Source: Dinochytrium kinnereticum
Taxonomy: Eukaryota > Chytridiomycota > Chytridiomycetes > Chytridiales > Chytridiaceae
Direction of reading: 5' to 3'
Length of the DNA stretch: 62,670 nt
NCBI GenBank assembly: GCA_027604005.1
Contig: JADGJT010000109.1
Span: 1-62,670 of the forward strand
Positions 1 to 10,036 of this stretch are shown here, one piece after another. The notes under the pieces are model-generated. The model had not been told where the DNA came from. It saw nothing but the letters and a program-made list of their open reading frames with translations, and ran no database searches. Positions within the stretch are counted from its first letter, which is position 1. Each line of letters starts with the position of its first letter. The translations under genes were made by a program, and so were the position numbers.

Positions 1-1
1 C

Positions 2-100
2 AACGATAGCGTGCACGTTTCGTCGAGTCCTAACCAAATGTATTTAGATGCCCCTGATGCCCCAAGAGCCTGGTGGTTGCTGATCTTGACAAGTCAATAA
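2..100 (+). CDS. Possible 3' end of a gene cut by the window edge
   Basis: An open frame enters from the left edge and stops at TAA 98-100, giving 32 residues with a mixed, protein-like composition that includes a Trp-Trp-Leu-Leu stretch near the end. There is no start codon context and no recognisable motif. It is followed by AT-rich DNA with several AATAAA-like stretches, as expected after a gene end. It could equally be a chance open frame. I do not recognise it. Confidence 0.25.
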   Translation, partial: NDSVHVSSSPNQMYLDAPDAPRAWWLLILTSQ

Positions 101-416
101 GAATAAATAAGAATATTATTACATATTATTATTAATAAATGTATTTGTTAAAATATCTCTCTAATAGGTATCTGCTCAATCAGCTCAGAGAGAGAGAGGC
201 AGAGGGAATGATCAAGAGAACTATGTGCTTTTGAAAATTAAATACATATTCACTATACATTATTACTCTGTACAAAAGTTCAATTCAATAATAAATAATA
301 ATTAATATTACATGTACTTAAGAAGCAAAAGACTTTGACTGACTGACCCTACTGCAAAAGAGTGTGTTGAACCACCGCTTGAATTTATTTTTCTTATTAC
401 CAAAAATAGATTCGAG
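101..416. other. AT-rich intergenic region
   Basis: AT-rich sequence with poly(A)-signal-like words and a short purine repeat of AG dinucleotides (about 186-200). It probably holds a 3' end from the left and the promoter of the secreted-protein gene at 417. No other gene is seen. Confidence 0.5.
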
Positions 417-1417
417 ATGGCCAGACTGTGGCTGCTATTCGCCATTGCCGCGACCACAGCATACGCACATGCAATCCATAGGCGTGATCAAGCCAACGTT
501 GTGGAGGCTTTAGCACTGCCGCCTTTGGCAAAAGCATCTGGGGAGGCTGAGGGAGAGGACCACTTGGTGACAGTGCCAGCGAACGTTGAAGCGGACCCTG
601 TGCCTATTGGCGTTGAATTGGTGAATCCTCCTGGAAACCTGACTGCAGGAACTATGGAGACATTCACTTGGACATATGGGGTGAGCTTTAGCAATGAGTT
701 TAGAAGCTCATGAAAAGCCAAGAAACATTCACTAAGTTGCTCTTGTTGATTCCATAGGAGGTCCAAAAGATCAGCTGGAAAGTGCACACAACATCCCCAA
801 CAGGCATCCCTCCCTCTCAATTCCATCAATCCCTCGATATATCACTCTGTCCCGCGCCAGTTTCCATTCTTCTTTCCCACCAAGACGGGCGACCAGACCG
901 ATGCCTTTTTATTAAACGAGCGTCACTGGGAAGCTTTGAATATCAGTATAGAGTCTGGACCGACGTTTTGGAGTGGATTTATCACTTGAAGAGTTTGGGA
1001 AGAGGAGAGGAGCTTTTTTTGCGGGTGCGGACGATTGATGGAGCGGCTGAGGATAGGTCAAGAGGCAAGATTCGAGTTATTGTGCCGCCACCGCCTACCT
1101 TTGGACTTGCGCCAGTGCCTACTAGGACGACCTCACGGTTACCTGAGACTACAAAAGCCTTTTTCTCGAGCACTGGTTCAACATTGAGCCCAACTGCGAC
1201 TGAGGATGCTGGGGTTTCGGCAGCAGAGTCCCCGGTGATGAGCCCGGATCACCCGCCATCAACAGTACATACACAGTTGGATTCGATGCGTGAAAAGGTG
1301 GAGACTTTGGCTTCAAAAGCGAAAGCCTCGATCTCGAAGGTGGTAAACGATGTTGGGGCAAAGGTTTCCAACTTTGTTGGGAAGGCTTGGGGTTCTTTTT
1401 CTTCTTTGTTTGATTGA
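417..1417 (+). CDS. Secreted protein with Kre9/KNH-like beta domain
   Basis: Two exons, 417-680 and 758-1417, with a GT-AG intron of 77 nt at a codon boundary; 307 residues. The N-terminus (MARLWLLFAIAATTAYA) is a clear signal peptide. Around residues 64-100 the pattern NPPGNLTAG followed by TFTW and ISWKV resembles the fungal Ser/Thr-rich Kre9/KNH-type extracellular immunoglobulin-like domain, which typically carries an 'AG..v.ItW' strand. Residues 180-250 are rich in Ser, Thr and Pro and likely O-glycosylated. The last about 50 residues form an amphipathic Lys/Ala/Val helix rather than a GPI signal. This suggests secretion, perhaps to the cell surface. The family assignment is tentative; that it is a real spliced gene is much surer. 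Confidence 0.7.
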
Positions 1418-1991
1418 AAATGTTTTATATTCATGTTTATTTATTTTATTTGGTTTCCTTTTTTGCATGCGTTGACCAGCTTGTTCCCTCTTTGGTGTTT
1501 TATCACTTCTATTTATTTGTCTCATTTACAAATCTTGTTGTACTGATGTGTGCTTTTATGTTTATGTTTTTTTTGTGTTTGTTATTGTAATATATATGAG
1601 CGAAGCAGGTTGCTGTGGTTTTTTTGTTTTGCTTTGTTTTTTTTCAAATAAATCTATTTTAACAAATATCACAAATAAAACAGAACATTGTGGCGTTCGA
1701 CTATTAAGATTATGATAATAATGCTAAATGCATACACTCTAAATATTTTATTAATGTCCTTCCATGTTTTTGCAGTTGTATATTTTTACTTATTATTTTG
1801 TCTGTGATACTTTATAGCTTGTTGTCTGCTTTCTTTGAATGAATAGTTTTTCTAAATGTGTGTGCTATGTATGAATGTCTGTTCGCGACTATCTCTACTA
1901 TGATGATACCTCTAGAGCATGATTTCGGTTAAATGCCGGTCTTCATATCGCGAGGTGGTAACTTGCGTATCTGTTGTGTCGCCAGCGTGGC
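1418..1991. other. T-rich intergenic region between convergent genes
   Basis: About 570 bp of strongly T-rich then AT-rich sequence between the stop codons of two converging genes. It contains AATAAA at about 1650 and other poly(A)-signal-like words. It should hold the 3' UTRs of both neighbours. No supported gene lies here. Confidence 0.5.
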
Positions 1992-4158
1992 TTAAACCAC
2001 AGGCTTCCTGCAGCACGGGCTGATACGAGCAACAAGGAGAAGAAAAAATAAAATAAAATGGTGAGTCCATAAATATCAAAATCGACTGATATTCGGTCAA
2101 GACGGTGAAATAAAAAAACAAACAACACCACCCATACCAATCACTGTGCTCCACAAACCAAATCTTAATACACTCGGTGTGGAATGCGTGTCTGCAATCC
2201 AAAATGGACACTTTCGATCCAATCGCCCAAGCTTCTAAGCATATACTACAGCATTCCGACTTTAGCTTATTGATCGGCGCGGTGACGGGTTTGGTGATGG
2301 GCTTGGTCGAAGCCGAAGTTGTTGCTGATCCAGCGGTGCCAAAAGACCATTTTGGTTTCGCGGTGACGGCTGTCTCTGGCTTTTTAACGGAAGCCTGCCC
2401 CTCCTCTCCTGCTGCCTCTGACCTGCCCTGAGCCTCTAAACTTCTACGGTAGCTTTGAGAAACCTCTACCATTAATGAAGTGGACGGCCCTGCAACGATG
2501 TCTCGTTCTGCATTTCTTTGATACGGACGGGCCCGTGATAAAGTCTGACCTTGCGGCATTTCAACAGAGGTTGTAGTCAATGACTCCGAGGGCTCAGCAG
2601 ACGGTGCGACATCTGCCATCTCGATCGCGTCTGCCCCCATTTCATTCCTCGAGCACACATTCATGGAGGAATCCAACCTCGTCCCATCCGGCATTATGAT
2701 AGTGTTTCCATCAAATGTGATGTACTCGTCTTCCTGTTCCGAGACCATTTCAGAAATGGATGGGGAGGTGAGCTTTTTGGGGGTGGAGGTTGGGGCCATC
2801 GTTTCTTGGAGGGAGGCAGTGAAGTCCGTTACGCCGGTGTATGTTATTGTTACGATGCTGTGGAAAGAGGTGTCTGGGACACCGTGGTGGGAAGGTGCGA
2901 ATGCTATCGATATAGCGCATGGCTAAGGAGAGGAGTGTTGGAAGTGGAGTTGGAAATGGATTTTTGAGGTTGTTAGTTTGTTTCTCTTCTAGTGAATTCC
3001 CTTTTGCTTTGCAACCTACCAAGAGAACGGTGGGCAATGAGAGTAAGATTAGAAGAATGCATTGGACCAGGATCAAGTAGTAAGTAAACTCATACAAATA
3101 GCTCGAAAGGACCTGTTATATAAGGTGTATCTTAAAAAAAAAGGTAAATCGGGAAGAAACTCACACAAGCATTACTCGGGAACTTCACAAGAATAAATCC
3201 AATAGGAACAAGACACATTTGGCCAAGCAAGATCGTGGCGCTAATAAAAAATGTCCATTTGGAGATCAAGTATCTTGCGCTGTTTTTTAGAATTTTGGAA
3301 GAAAAAAAAAAAAGGAGAAAAGACATCTAACTACCTTTGGTAAATCTCATACGTCCAGGGTTGAGAGCCAGAAGGCAAGTTGTATAACAAAGTCAGAGTG
3401 GCCAAGAGCTGTGCAGCCATGAAGCCGATGTGAACAAGGTGATACGTTCGGAACTGTGGGTCACATCCCCCTCCTTGGCGTTGATCGCGAATGACGGCAT
3501 AAGTGCACACGCAGATGAGAACCAAAGTGGCTAAAACTTTAACGACTGTCCAGATCCTAGAAAAAAAAAAAATAATCAAGTCAGACACCTGCTTTTTTTT
3601 CCATTTGTACAAGGAAGCGCCGGAATCATCATGTAACGCTTTGCAAACTCACCGCCAGAAGGGCCAAAGGTTCAAATCACCATCTGAGTCTTCGCTCCTC
3701 TCGTTCCACTCAGCAGGTCTCAAAGGCGGTGTCGAAGCACGTCGAGGAGGAGTTGGTGGCGTAATTCTAATGGTCTCTGCTCTGCGAGCGCGGGTAGGTG
3801 TTGCTCGTGGCCGCCGAGACCGAGACGACCGAACCATCCTCTGAGAAGATGTTGCTGAGGTTTCGGTGATTGTGGTGGCCTCATTAACAGATGTGGATGG
3901 ACGTATGTTGCTGGATGATGTGTTCGGGGAGGAGGTGCTGCCATCGTATTGATCGAGGATCGAGTTGATGTTTGCTGTGGCGGTCGACGTTGGGGTTGAA
4001 GCTTTGTTACTGTTGCTCCGGGAATGAGCATTGCAGCATGGGACAGCAATTGCCTCTCCTGACACCTGTGGTGGCTGTGATGAAGCGTTGATCCCTTGTT
4101 CAGGCATCGCTGCAGCCGTTGAAAGAGACTCCACTTGCGATGACTGCGACAATAGCAT
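1992..4158 (-). CDS. Multi-pass membrane RING-H2 E3 ubiquitin ligase
   Basis: Six exons on the minus strand: 3653-4158, 3335-3556, 3165-3279, 3020-3112, 2138-2922 and 1992-2019. Every junction is GT-AG and phase-consistent; 582 residues. The order is a Ser/Thr-rich disordered N-terminus (1-165), four hydrophobic helices (about 170-191, 208-229, 252-274, 291-312), a long acidic/Ser-rich linker, and a RING-H2 finger forming the last 46 residues (537-582). The finger starts CSIC and has DCRHAFHTEC; its final Cys pair, CPCC followed by RKPVV, is read only after splicing the 28-nt last exon, which strongly supports that intron. Membrane RING ligases of this layout usually act in ER or vacuole/endosome protein turnover, but the substrate is not visible. 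It resembles fungal and plant RING proteins with four N-terminal helices; no orthologue name is claimed. Confidence 0.88.
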
Positions 4159-4548
4159 CGCTTTTTGTTTTGATGTTTGTTTACGCTTGGTGGAATTGTC
4201 TCAGCGGGAGAAAAATTGTCACTAACAAAGGCCAGCAGCAAAGACTCTCTGTCTACTGACGACGGCGCGTCTCAAGAGACGACTCTGCCGTGGGCAGAGA
4301 TGTCCAACCATGACTTCGTGTCATGAATTTGATGGAGGCAACGGGGGATGTTTCTGAAATCCTCTATCTGCTTTCCCCCTGCTTTTTGTCCATATTTAAC
4401 ACTGAGAAAGTCTGATTGCCAACAGTTCCTTTGACAAAATAAAGGGAAAGCATTATAATAACTTTTGATTGGGATGATAGGAATAGTAATCTCGACATAG
4501 AGACAAAAGACAATGCATGTCCCTTAATTCCACATCCGTTCGGCTAAA
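4159..4548. promoter_or_regulatory. Shared divergent promoter region
   Basis: 390 bp between the divergent starts of the RING ligase gene (-) and the cadherin-like/RING/TPR gene (+). It contains two adjacent perfect inverted repeats: CGTCTC-AA-GAGACG at 4268-4281 and CTCTGCC-GTG-GGCAGAG at 4283-4299. No open frame of note is present. Confidence 0.45.
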
Positions 4549-7500
4549 ATGGACGACTCGACCCTCAAGAGCCTCAAGATCTTGACTCGCTCCAACGGAC
4601 CCATTGAGATCTTTCCAGCCTTTTATCGCTCCCAAAGAGAGTACACCGTGACCGTTGGTGATGATGATGCGGATGTCAAGATTCAAGCTATTCCAAATGA
4701 AGGCGATGCATTTGTGCAAGTGCAGAAGGCTTCCTCTGATGGGTTCTCGGCGGTTCCTGAAGGAAGCAGTGAGGTGACGATTAAGGTGGATGCTGCTGAT
4801 GGGTCATCATCTTATTATAAGATTGTGTTTTATCGTCCATCGCGTGAGTTTTACTTTTTTTAAGGTTTTGCTATTCACTGACAGCCCATATTATTCTAGC
4901 GCGAGATTCGGCGCTGAGGGGGTTTAAATACCCTGCGGGTGGTACCCTTCTACCTGACTTTCATAAGACTGAACTGAGCTACACCCTTTACATCTCCGAC
5001 CCGCTTGAAAAGTATATTGTGGAGCCCATCGCCTTTAATGCCAAGTCAAAAGTGAAAATTCAAGGCGTCCAACCTATGGAAAGTGGCGAGATCACTCTAC
5101 ACGCTGGAGATACTGATATTGACTTTGAAGTCACTTCACCTGATGGATCTTCAGTGGCAATTTATCACCTCACTATACGAAAAGGTTAATCACCCGTTTT
5201 TTATCAAAAGGTCGATTGAGCTCATCCCAACATAACTTTTACAGAAAAAAGCAGCATAAGACCAAAACTCGCCACCAGCCCCTCAACTCCGTCATGCAGC
5301 ATATGCACCAACGTCCCGCATCGTCCCCGAAAAATCGCTCAAGCGCAATGCGACCACCAGTTTTGTTTTTCCTGTCTTGACGCCTACGCTTCGTTGGTGA
5401 GCGATCAACAAGGAGAAACGTCCAAATTCAGCTGCCCTCTTTGCTATTTTCTGGGACGAAAGGATGTTTGGGGAGATGCGAATTGCCTCAAATTATCCGA
5501 CCAGGAGATGGAGAGTCGAGTAGACTTAATGGAGGTAGCGTGTCCATGGCAGAAACGTGGATGCACGGTGGGAAATATTCCTTTAAAAGTTTATGCTGGG
5601 CATTTAAAGATCTGCGCGTATTCGCCAAAGGAATGTGTTGATTGTTTTGGTGATTTGAATGCAGCGGAGATAGAGGCTGGGAAACATTCAACGGAATGCA
5701 CCGGGAAGTGCCCCTCATGCAGTTCAAACGTACCCCTTGCTTTTCTACCATTCCATCAGTTACGATCGTGTTCAACCATCCTAGAGGAACCTCTTCAGCC
5801 CTCAAACAATTCGGAAAGGGAATGGGAAACAACATTGGTTGACAAGAAAAAGTTTTCATCGAGCCTCAGTAACTGCATCAACCTGGCTGAATTGTCTTGG
5901 AAGACCTACCTTACCTCCCTCCACAACTCCCTCCAAAACTCAATCCAAACTTTCGGCTATCCCACCACATTGCCCGATATCACATCGCTCTCGACAGCAG
6001 CATCAGCCTATGCAACAGCCATCGCCCTGGACAAAGACCGTCAAAAGGTTTCTGGGGGCTCGCTTGATGCAGCCCTGCATTTGAGAATGGGAATCGTGAT
6101 GCAGGAGATGGAGAATTGTGGAAAGAGTTTTCCGGTTAGCAAGTCTGCGGGAGGGAAGGCGGAGGCTGTTGAGGGAAATGAGGCGGCTAGTGAGAGTTTT
6201 ATGAATGATGAGGTTGAGGGGTTATTGATGGGGCTTGGAGTTCCAAAAAGTGCAAGTGATGCGACTAAGATTAAGGCTATGGAGGAAGAATATCATCGAC
6301 TTTTGGGGCTGGGTCAGTCGAATCAGGTGGTTAAATTTTCGAATATTACCCATTTCTGATTATGTTTCTTTTCTTCTTTTTATTGGTTTTTCCTCCAAAC
6401 AACTTTAGAAAACTGTCTAGCCTAATACATTCTTCTATTTGACAGGCCGCTGAGGTTCAGAACCTCCATATGTGGAAGGTTCGTCAAGTAGCCGTCGTGG
6501 GGAGCTCAAAACCCGGCGAATCCTTCACCGGCACCACTCATTCTCAGTCGTTATTACGAGCGTTAGAAAAGTATCAAGACGCTATTAATATCAACCCTTT
6601 ATCATTTGAAGCAAAGTACGCCACCATAAACCCCTGCCCATATAAAATCCACATTAAAGTTGTTTTTTTCCTCAAAAAAATAGCTTCCACCTCGGCCGGT
6701 TTCACTTAACACTGAGGGATTTTACGGCATCAGTGAAGTATTTGGCGAGAGCGGCGTCGCTGAAGCCTGCCAATAAAGATGCAGCAACACTGTTGGTAAG
6801 AAGCTCAGTCGAAAGCTTTTCCATTTTGAATATTCAACACGAAACATTAGATTATCGCTTTTCTTCACATGCCAACGTCGACCCTAACACCAACCGATAT
6901 CACTGCAACATCAATACTCGACTTTATTCTCGAAACCAAGGTCATACAACACGCAAAAGCACGATACACACCAAATGATTTGACCGCCGTTGAGCCACTC
7001 TCGTTGACTGAATCCATATTTTCAACAAGTCATCCTATCTTCTCGATGATGTTCACCGCTTCATCGAGATCTCATCGTCTCCAAAATTCACTCAGCAAAA
7101 GCGTTTCAATCCTCCAAGATCTTCTCTATCTCCTTCCCGATGAAACACGTCGAATACCGAAAAGGGGATCACTCTTCACGTGCCTCCTCCTATCCATCTG
7201 TGACGTCAAGAAACTCATTCTACAGACATCCCCAAATCCAGAACTCCAGAAATCCCTTTTACCAACACTCTCCGCCACACTTAAAATCGTTGACCCCTGT
7301 TCTGAGGCTTCGAGAATTCGTGAAACCACCGCTCAATTATGCGCGTTTCTGGATCCTGCCAACCCAACCACGTTGGCAGCCCTGGGTGACGCGATTTTGG
7401 AGAAGTTTGACACGGATAAAGATGTAACGGTCTTGGATGAAGCTGTTGGAATTTATGAAGTTGCCATTGAGGCCGAAAAAAAATCGGACGATATTGTCAA

Positions 7501-8740
7501 GAAAGTGTCTGAGTGGGAGTGGTTTAAGCGATTGGTGGATGACTCTAAGGATATTGGGAAATTTGCTATCACGAAACCGGGTGCTAACAAATCAATTCAA
7601 AAGTCGACTGAGTCGTTGAAAGGAAAAAGTACCGCCGCAAAACCACGTGGAGTGGTCACCAAACCCGGTGTAGGGAAACCGGCTGCGACAGCAGTGGGAG
7701 GAAAGACCGTCACCGCAACGGCTCCAAAACCTCAGGGCAATACAAAGGCGACCGCGGCAAAGCAAACTTCTTCTCATTCCGGATCAAAGTCAAGTCTTGT
7801 CGGGCCGACAGCTGGTACTAAGGGTCTGGCGAAATCGACGGCTACAAAGGCTGCGGGATCAACGGCGAAACCAAAGCCTGGAGAAAGGGCATCTAAATCT
7901 TCGACGATGACGACGATAACGAGAGCTCCGGTGACTGGGGGATCTAAAAAAACTTCACCAACGTCATCTAAAACAAATCTCGCAAAAGCATCGTCGTCAA
8001 AATTGAACGTTATTGCTGGCAACGAAAATGGGGAGGTAAAATCCCTGGAGGCTTCAGCCTTGTTTCAGACCCGATTAGGGTTGGCAAGAGCGCTTTGTAG
8101 GAGGTTTGGGTTGGTTTTAGAGAAGGAGAAGAAGAGTAAGGAGGAGGCAGAGAAGCTGCTTGATCCAGTCAAAGCATATTATTTAGAAGCTATCAAGTTG
8201 AGACCGGATGAGTATGATGCGTACGTGGAGTTAGGCCCATTGCTTGAAAAAAAGTAAGAAAGTCTCTTTCTTTTTATTCTTCAACATCAACCTAACGTGC
8301 CCTTTTTTTTTTTTAAAAAAGCGTTTCAGTGGCCACCGCTGCCAACCTTTACGCCTCTTACCCTTTCCGCGATTTATCCACCTCGGAGCCAAGCTCAGAC
8401 GATATATTTCTTTACTCAGAGCTCACACGTCTCTTCATTAAAGAAAAAAGGTAACCCCTCCCACCCTTTTCGAACCATTTATTTTTACCAACTTCCTCCT
8501 TTTCAGTTTCAGATGGAGCTAAAATCTTTCTTTAATATCAGATACCGAGACCCTAAACTCACACAGTCAATGATCGCTGAAGGCCGTGCGATGGGGATTG
8601 GAACGTTGTCAAAGTACATTGAAACGCTTGACTCCGCTGGGGAGTCAAAGGTCCTTATGGAAGTTTATGCAGGAGTAAATCGCAAACCAGTTGATCATCC
8701 TGATCTGGTTGCGTTTTTCAAGGCGAGGTTTTGGCTATAA
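4549..8740 (+). CDS. Cadherin-like/RING/TRAF-finger/TPR protein
   Basis: Exons 4549-4843, 4900-5184, 5245-6326, 6446-6615, 6684-6795, 6851-8253 and 8322-8450 join in frame (1,158 codons). A further coding-looking exon runs to the stop at 8740, but its phase does not match the donor at 8451. Either the protein ends at the TAA just inside that intron or there is a one-base error. Domains in order: two cadherin-like beta-sandwich units (about 5-98, 99-193); a C3HC4 RING (211-260: CSIC, CDHQFCFSC, CPLC); a TRAF-type zinc finger (about 286-362, CPWQKRGC onward); a helical region; TPR helices (one built across exons 4-5); a basic Lys/Ser/Thr/Ala-rich linker (about 620-775); and a final TPR. The RING with TRAF finger suggests ubiquitin ligase activity with the TPRs and beta-sandwiches as protein-binding arms; this is inference. 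Confidence 0.85.
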
Positions 8741-8947
8741 AAGTGAAATGAAAATACCGCGTTCCTAATGTGCAAAAAAAAAACAAACAACTTTTTAGTA
8801 CGCCGTAGTATTTGTATGGTATTGTTGTGGAAACAAAAAAACAAGAAAAGAAGTTAACCAGATGTATGTATCGTAAGCTTGTTGCCGCGTCCAACGAACG
8901 AAAAATCACCACCCAGCCAAAAAAAAAACTTTTCGAACTCAACAAAC

Positions 8948-9868
8948 ATGAAGGTCTCCATCCTCATCGCTACCGTCATTTGCGCGATCTCCGTTGCTGC
9001 CGTGAAGGAGGCTCCCAAGACTCTTCAAATTGGTGCGTTTTTGGCGATCAGCTTTGTCGATGAATAAGTAGCGTGGTCTCACTTGGAACACAAATAAAAC
9101 AGGCATCAAGAAGCGCATTCCTGCTGAAGAGTGTACCCGGAAGTCTGCTAACGGCGATAAGTTGTCCATGCACTGTGAGTGTTTCCACTGGAGGATTTGA
9201 GAGTAGTTTTGGTTGTTTGATATTAAGATAGCTTTGATGACTGACCGTAATGGTAATGCAGACACTGGAACTCTCTTTTCCAATGGCGAGAAATTCGACT
9301 CGTCCGTGGACAGGAACCAGCCTTTTGAGTTCACCCTTGGGACCGGGCAGGTGATTAAAGGGTGGGATCAGGGGTTGCTCGATATGTGTGTTGGTGAGAA
9401 GAGGAAGCTCACCATTCCTCCTCATATGGGTATGTCATGTTCAGTGCTGTTTTATATCTTTTCTTCCGGGGGGGAGAATAGAGGATTGAAGCGATTTGAA
9501 ATTCCTCAGTCGCCTTTTCCTTTGTTTATGGCTGGCCTTTTACCATCACTTCCGTGACTTTCAATTCTTACTATGAGCCTTTTCTCTTTGCCACATGGTT
9601 GCTTTTTCTTATAACTACAGCCTATGGAGACCGCGGTGCGGGCGGTAAAATCGTAAGTTTTTTTTTTGTCTACATCACTATACGTTGTTACTTTATTCTT
9701 TTTTCTCTTCCCCATAAGCTAACCAAGCCGAATCACCGTCATTATCTCATCTCTTTTCCACTAAAAACCAATAAAAACGAAACTAAAAACAAGCCTGGAG
9801 GCGCCACTCTTGTATTCGACGTTGAGCTCCTCAAGATTATCGGATCCCATCCTAACGAGGACCTTTAA
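8948..9868 (+). CDS. FPR2: ER FKBP-type peptidyl-prolyl isomerase (FKBP2/FPR2)
   Basis: Five exons: 8948-9032, 9103-9174, 9262-9429, 9621-9652, 9794-9868; 143 residues, the usual FKBP2 length. A signal peptide (about residues 1-18) is followed by one FKBP domain that catalyses cis-trans isomerisation of prolyl bonds during folding in the ER lumen. The active-site aromatic and acidic residues of the family are all present: the Tyr of YTGTL, Phe-Asp of [16 protein letters not shown] with its Trp, Tyr of AYGDRGAG, and Phe of LVFDVEL. This set also binds FK506/rapamycin in the family. The C-terminus is NEDL, which is not a canonical HDEL/KDEL retrieval signal, so retention may differ. The start has a compact context right after an A-rich leader. 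Confidence 0.95.
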
Positions 9869-10036
9869 GCTTATTGAAAACTTTCCGGAACGTTCCTCCA
9901 CCCACTTAACACTGTACAGGGTGATGCGAAACTCCGTATGTGAATCGTCTCCCTCATAAATATATAACAGTGAGGCGAGAATAAAAATTGAAGCGAGAAT
10001 AAAAAACCAACTGGTTTAAAACAAAAACAAACAAGA

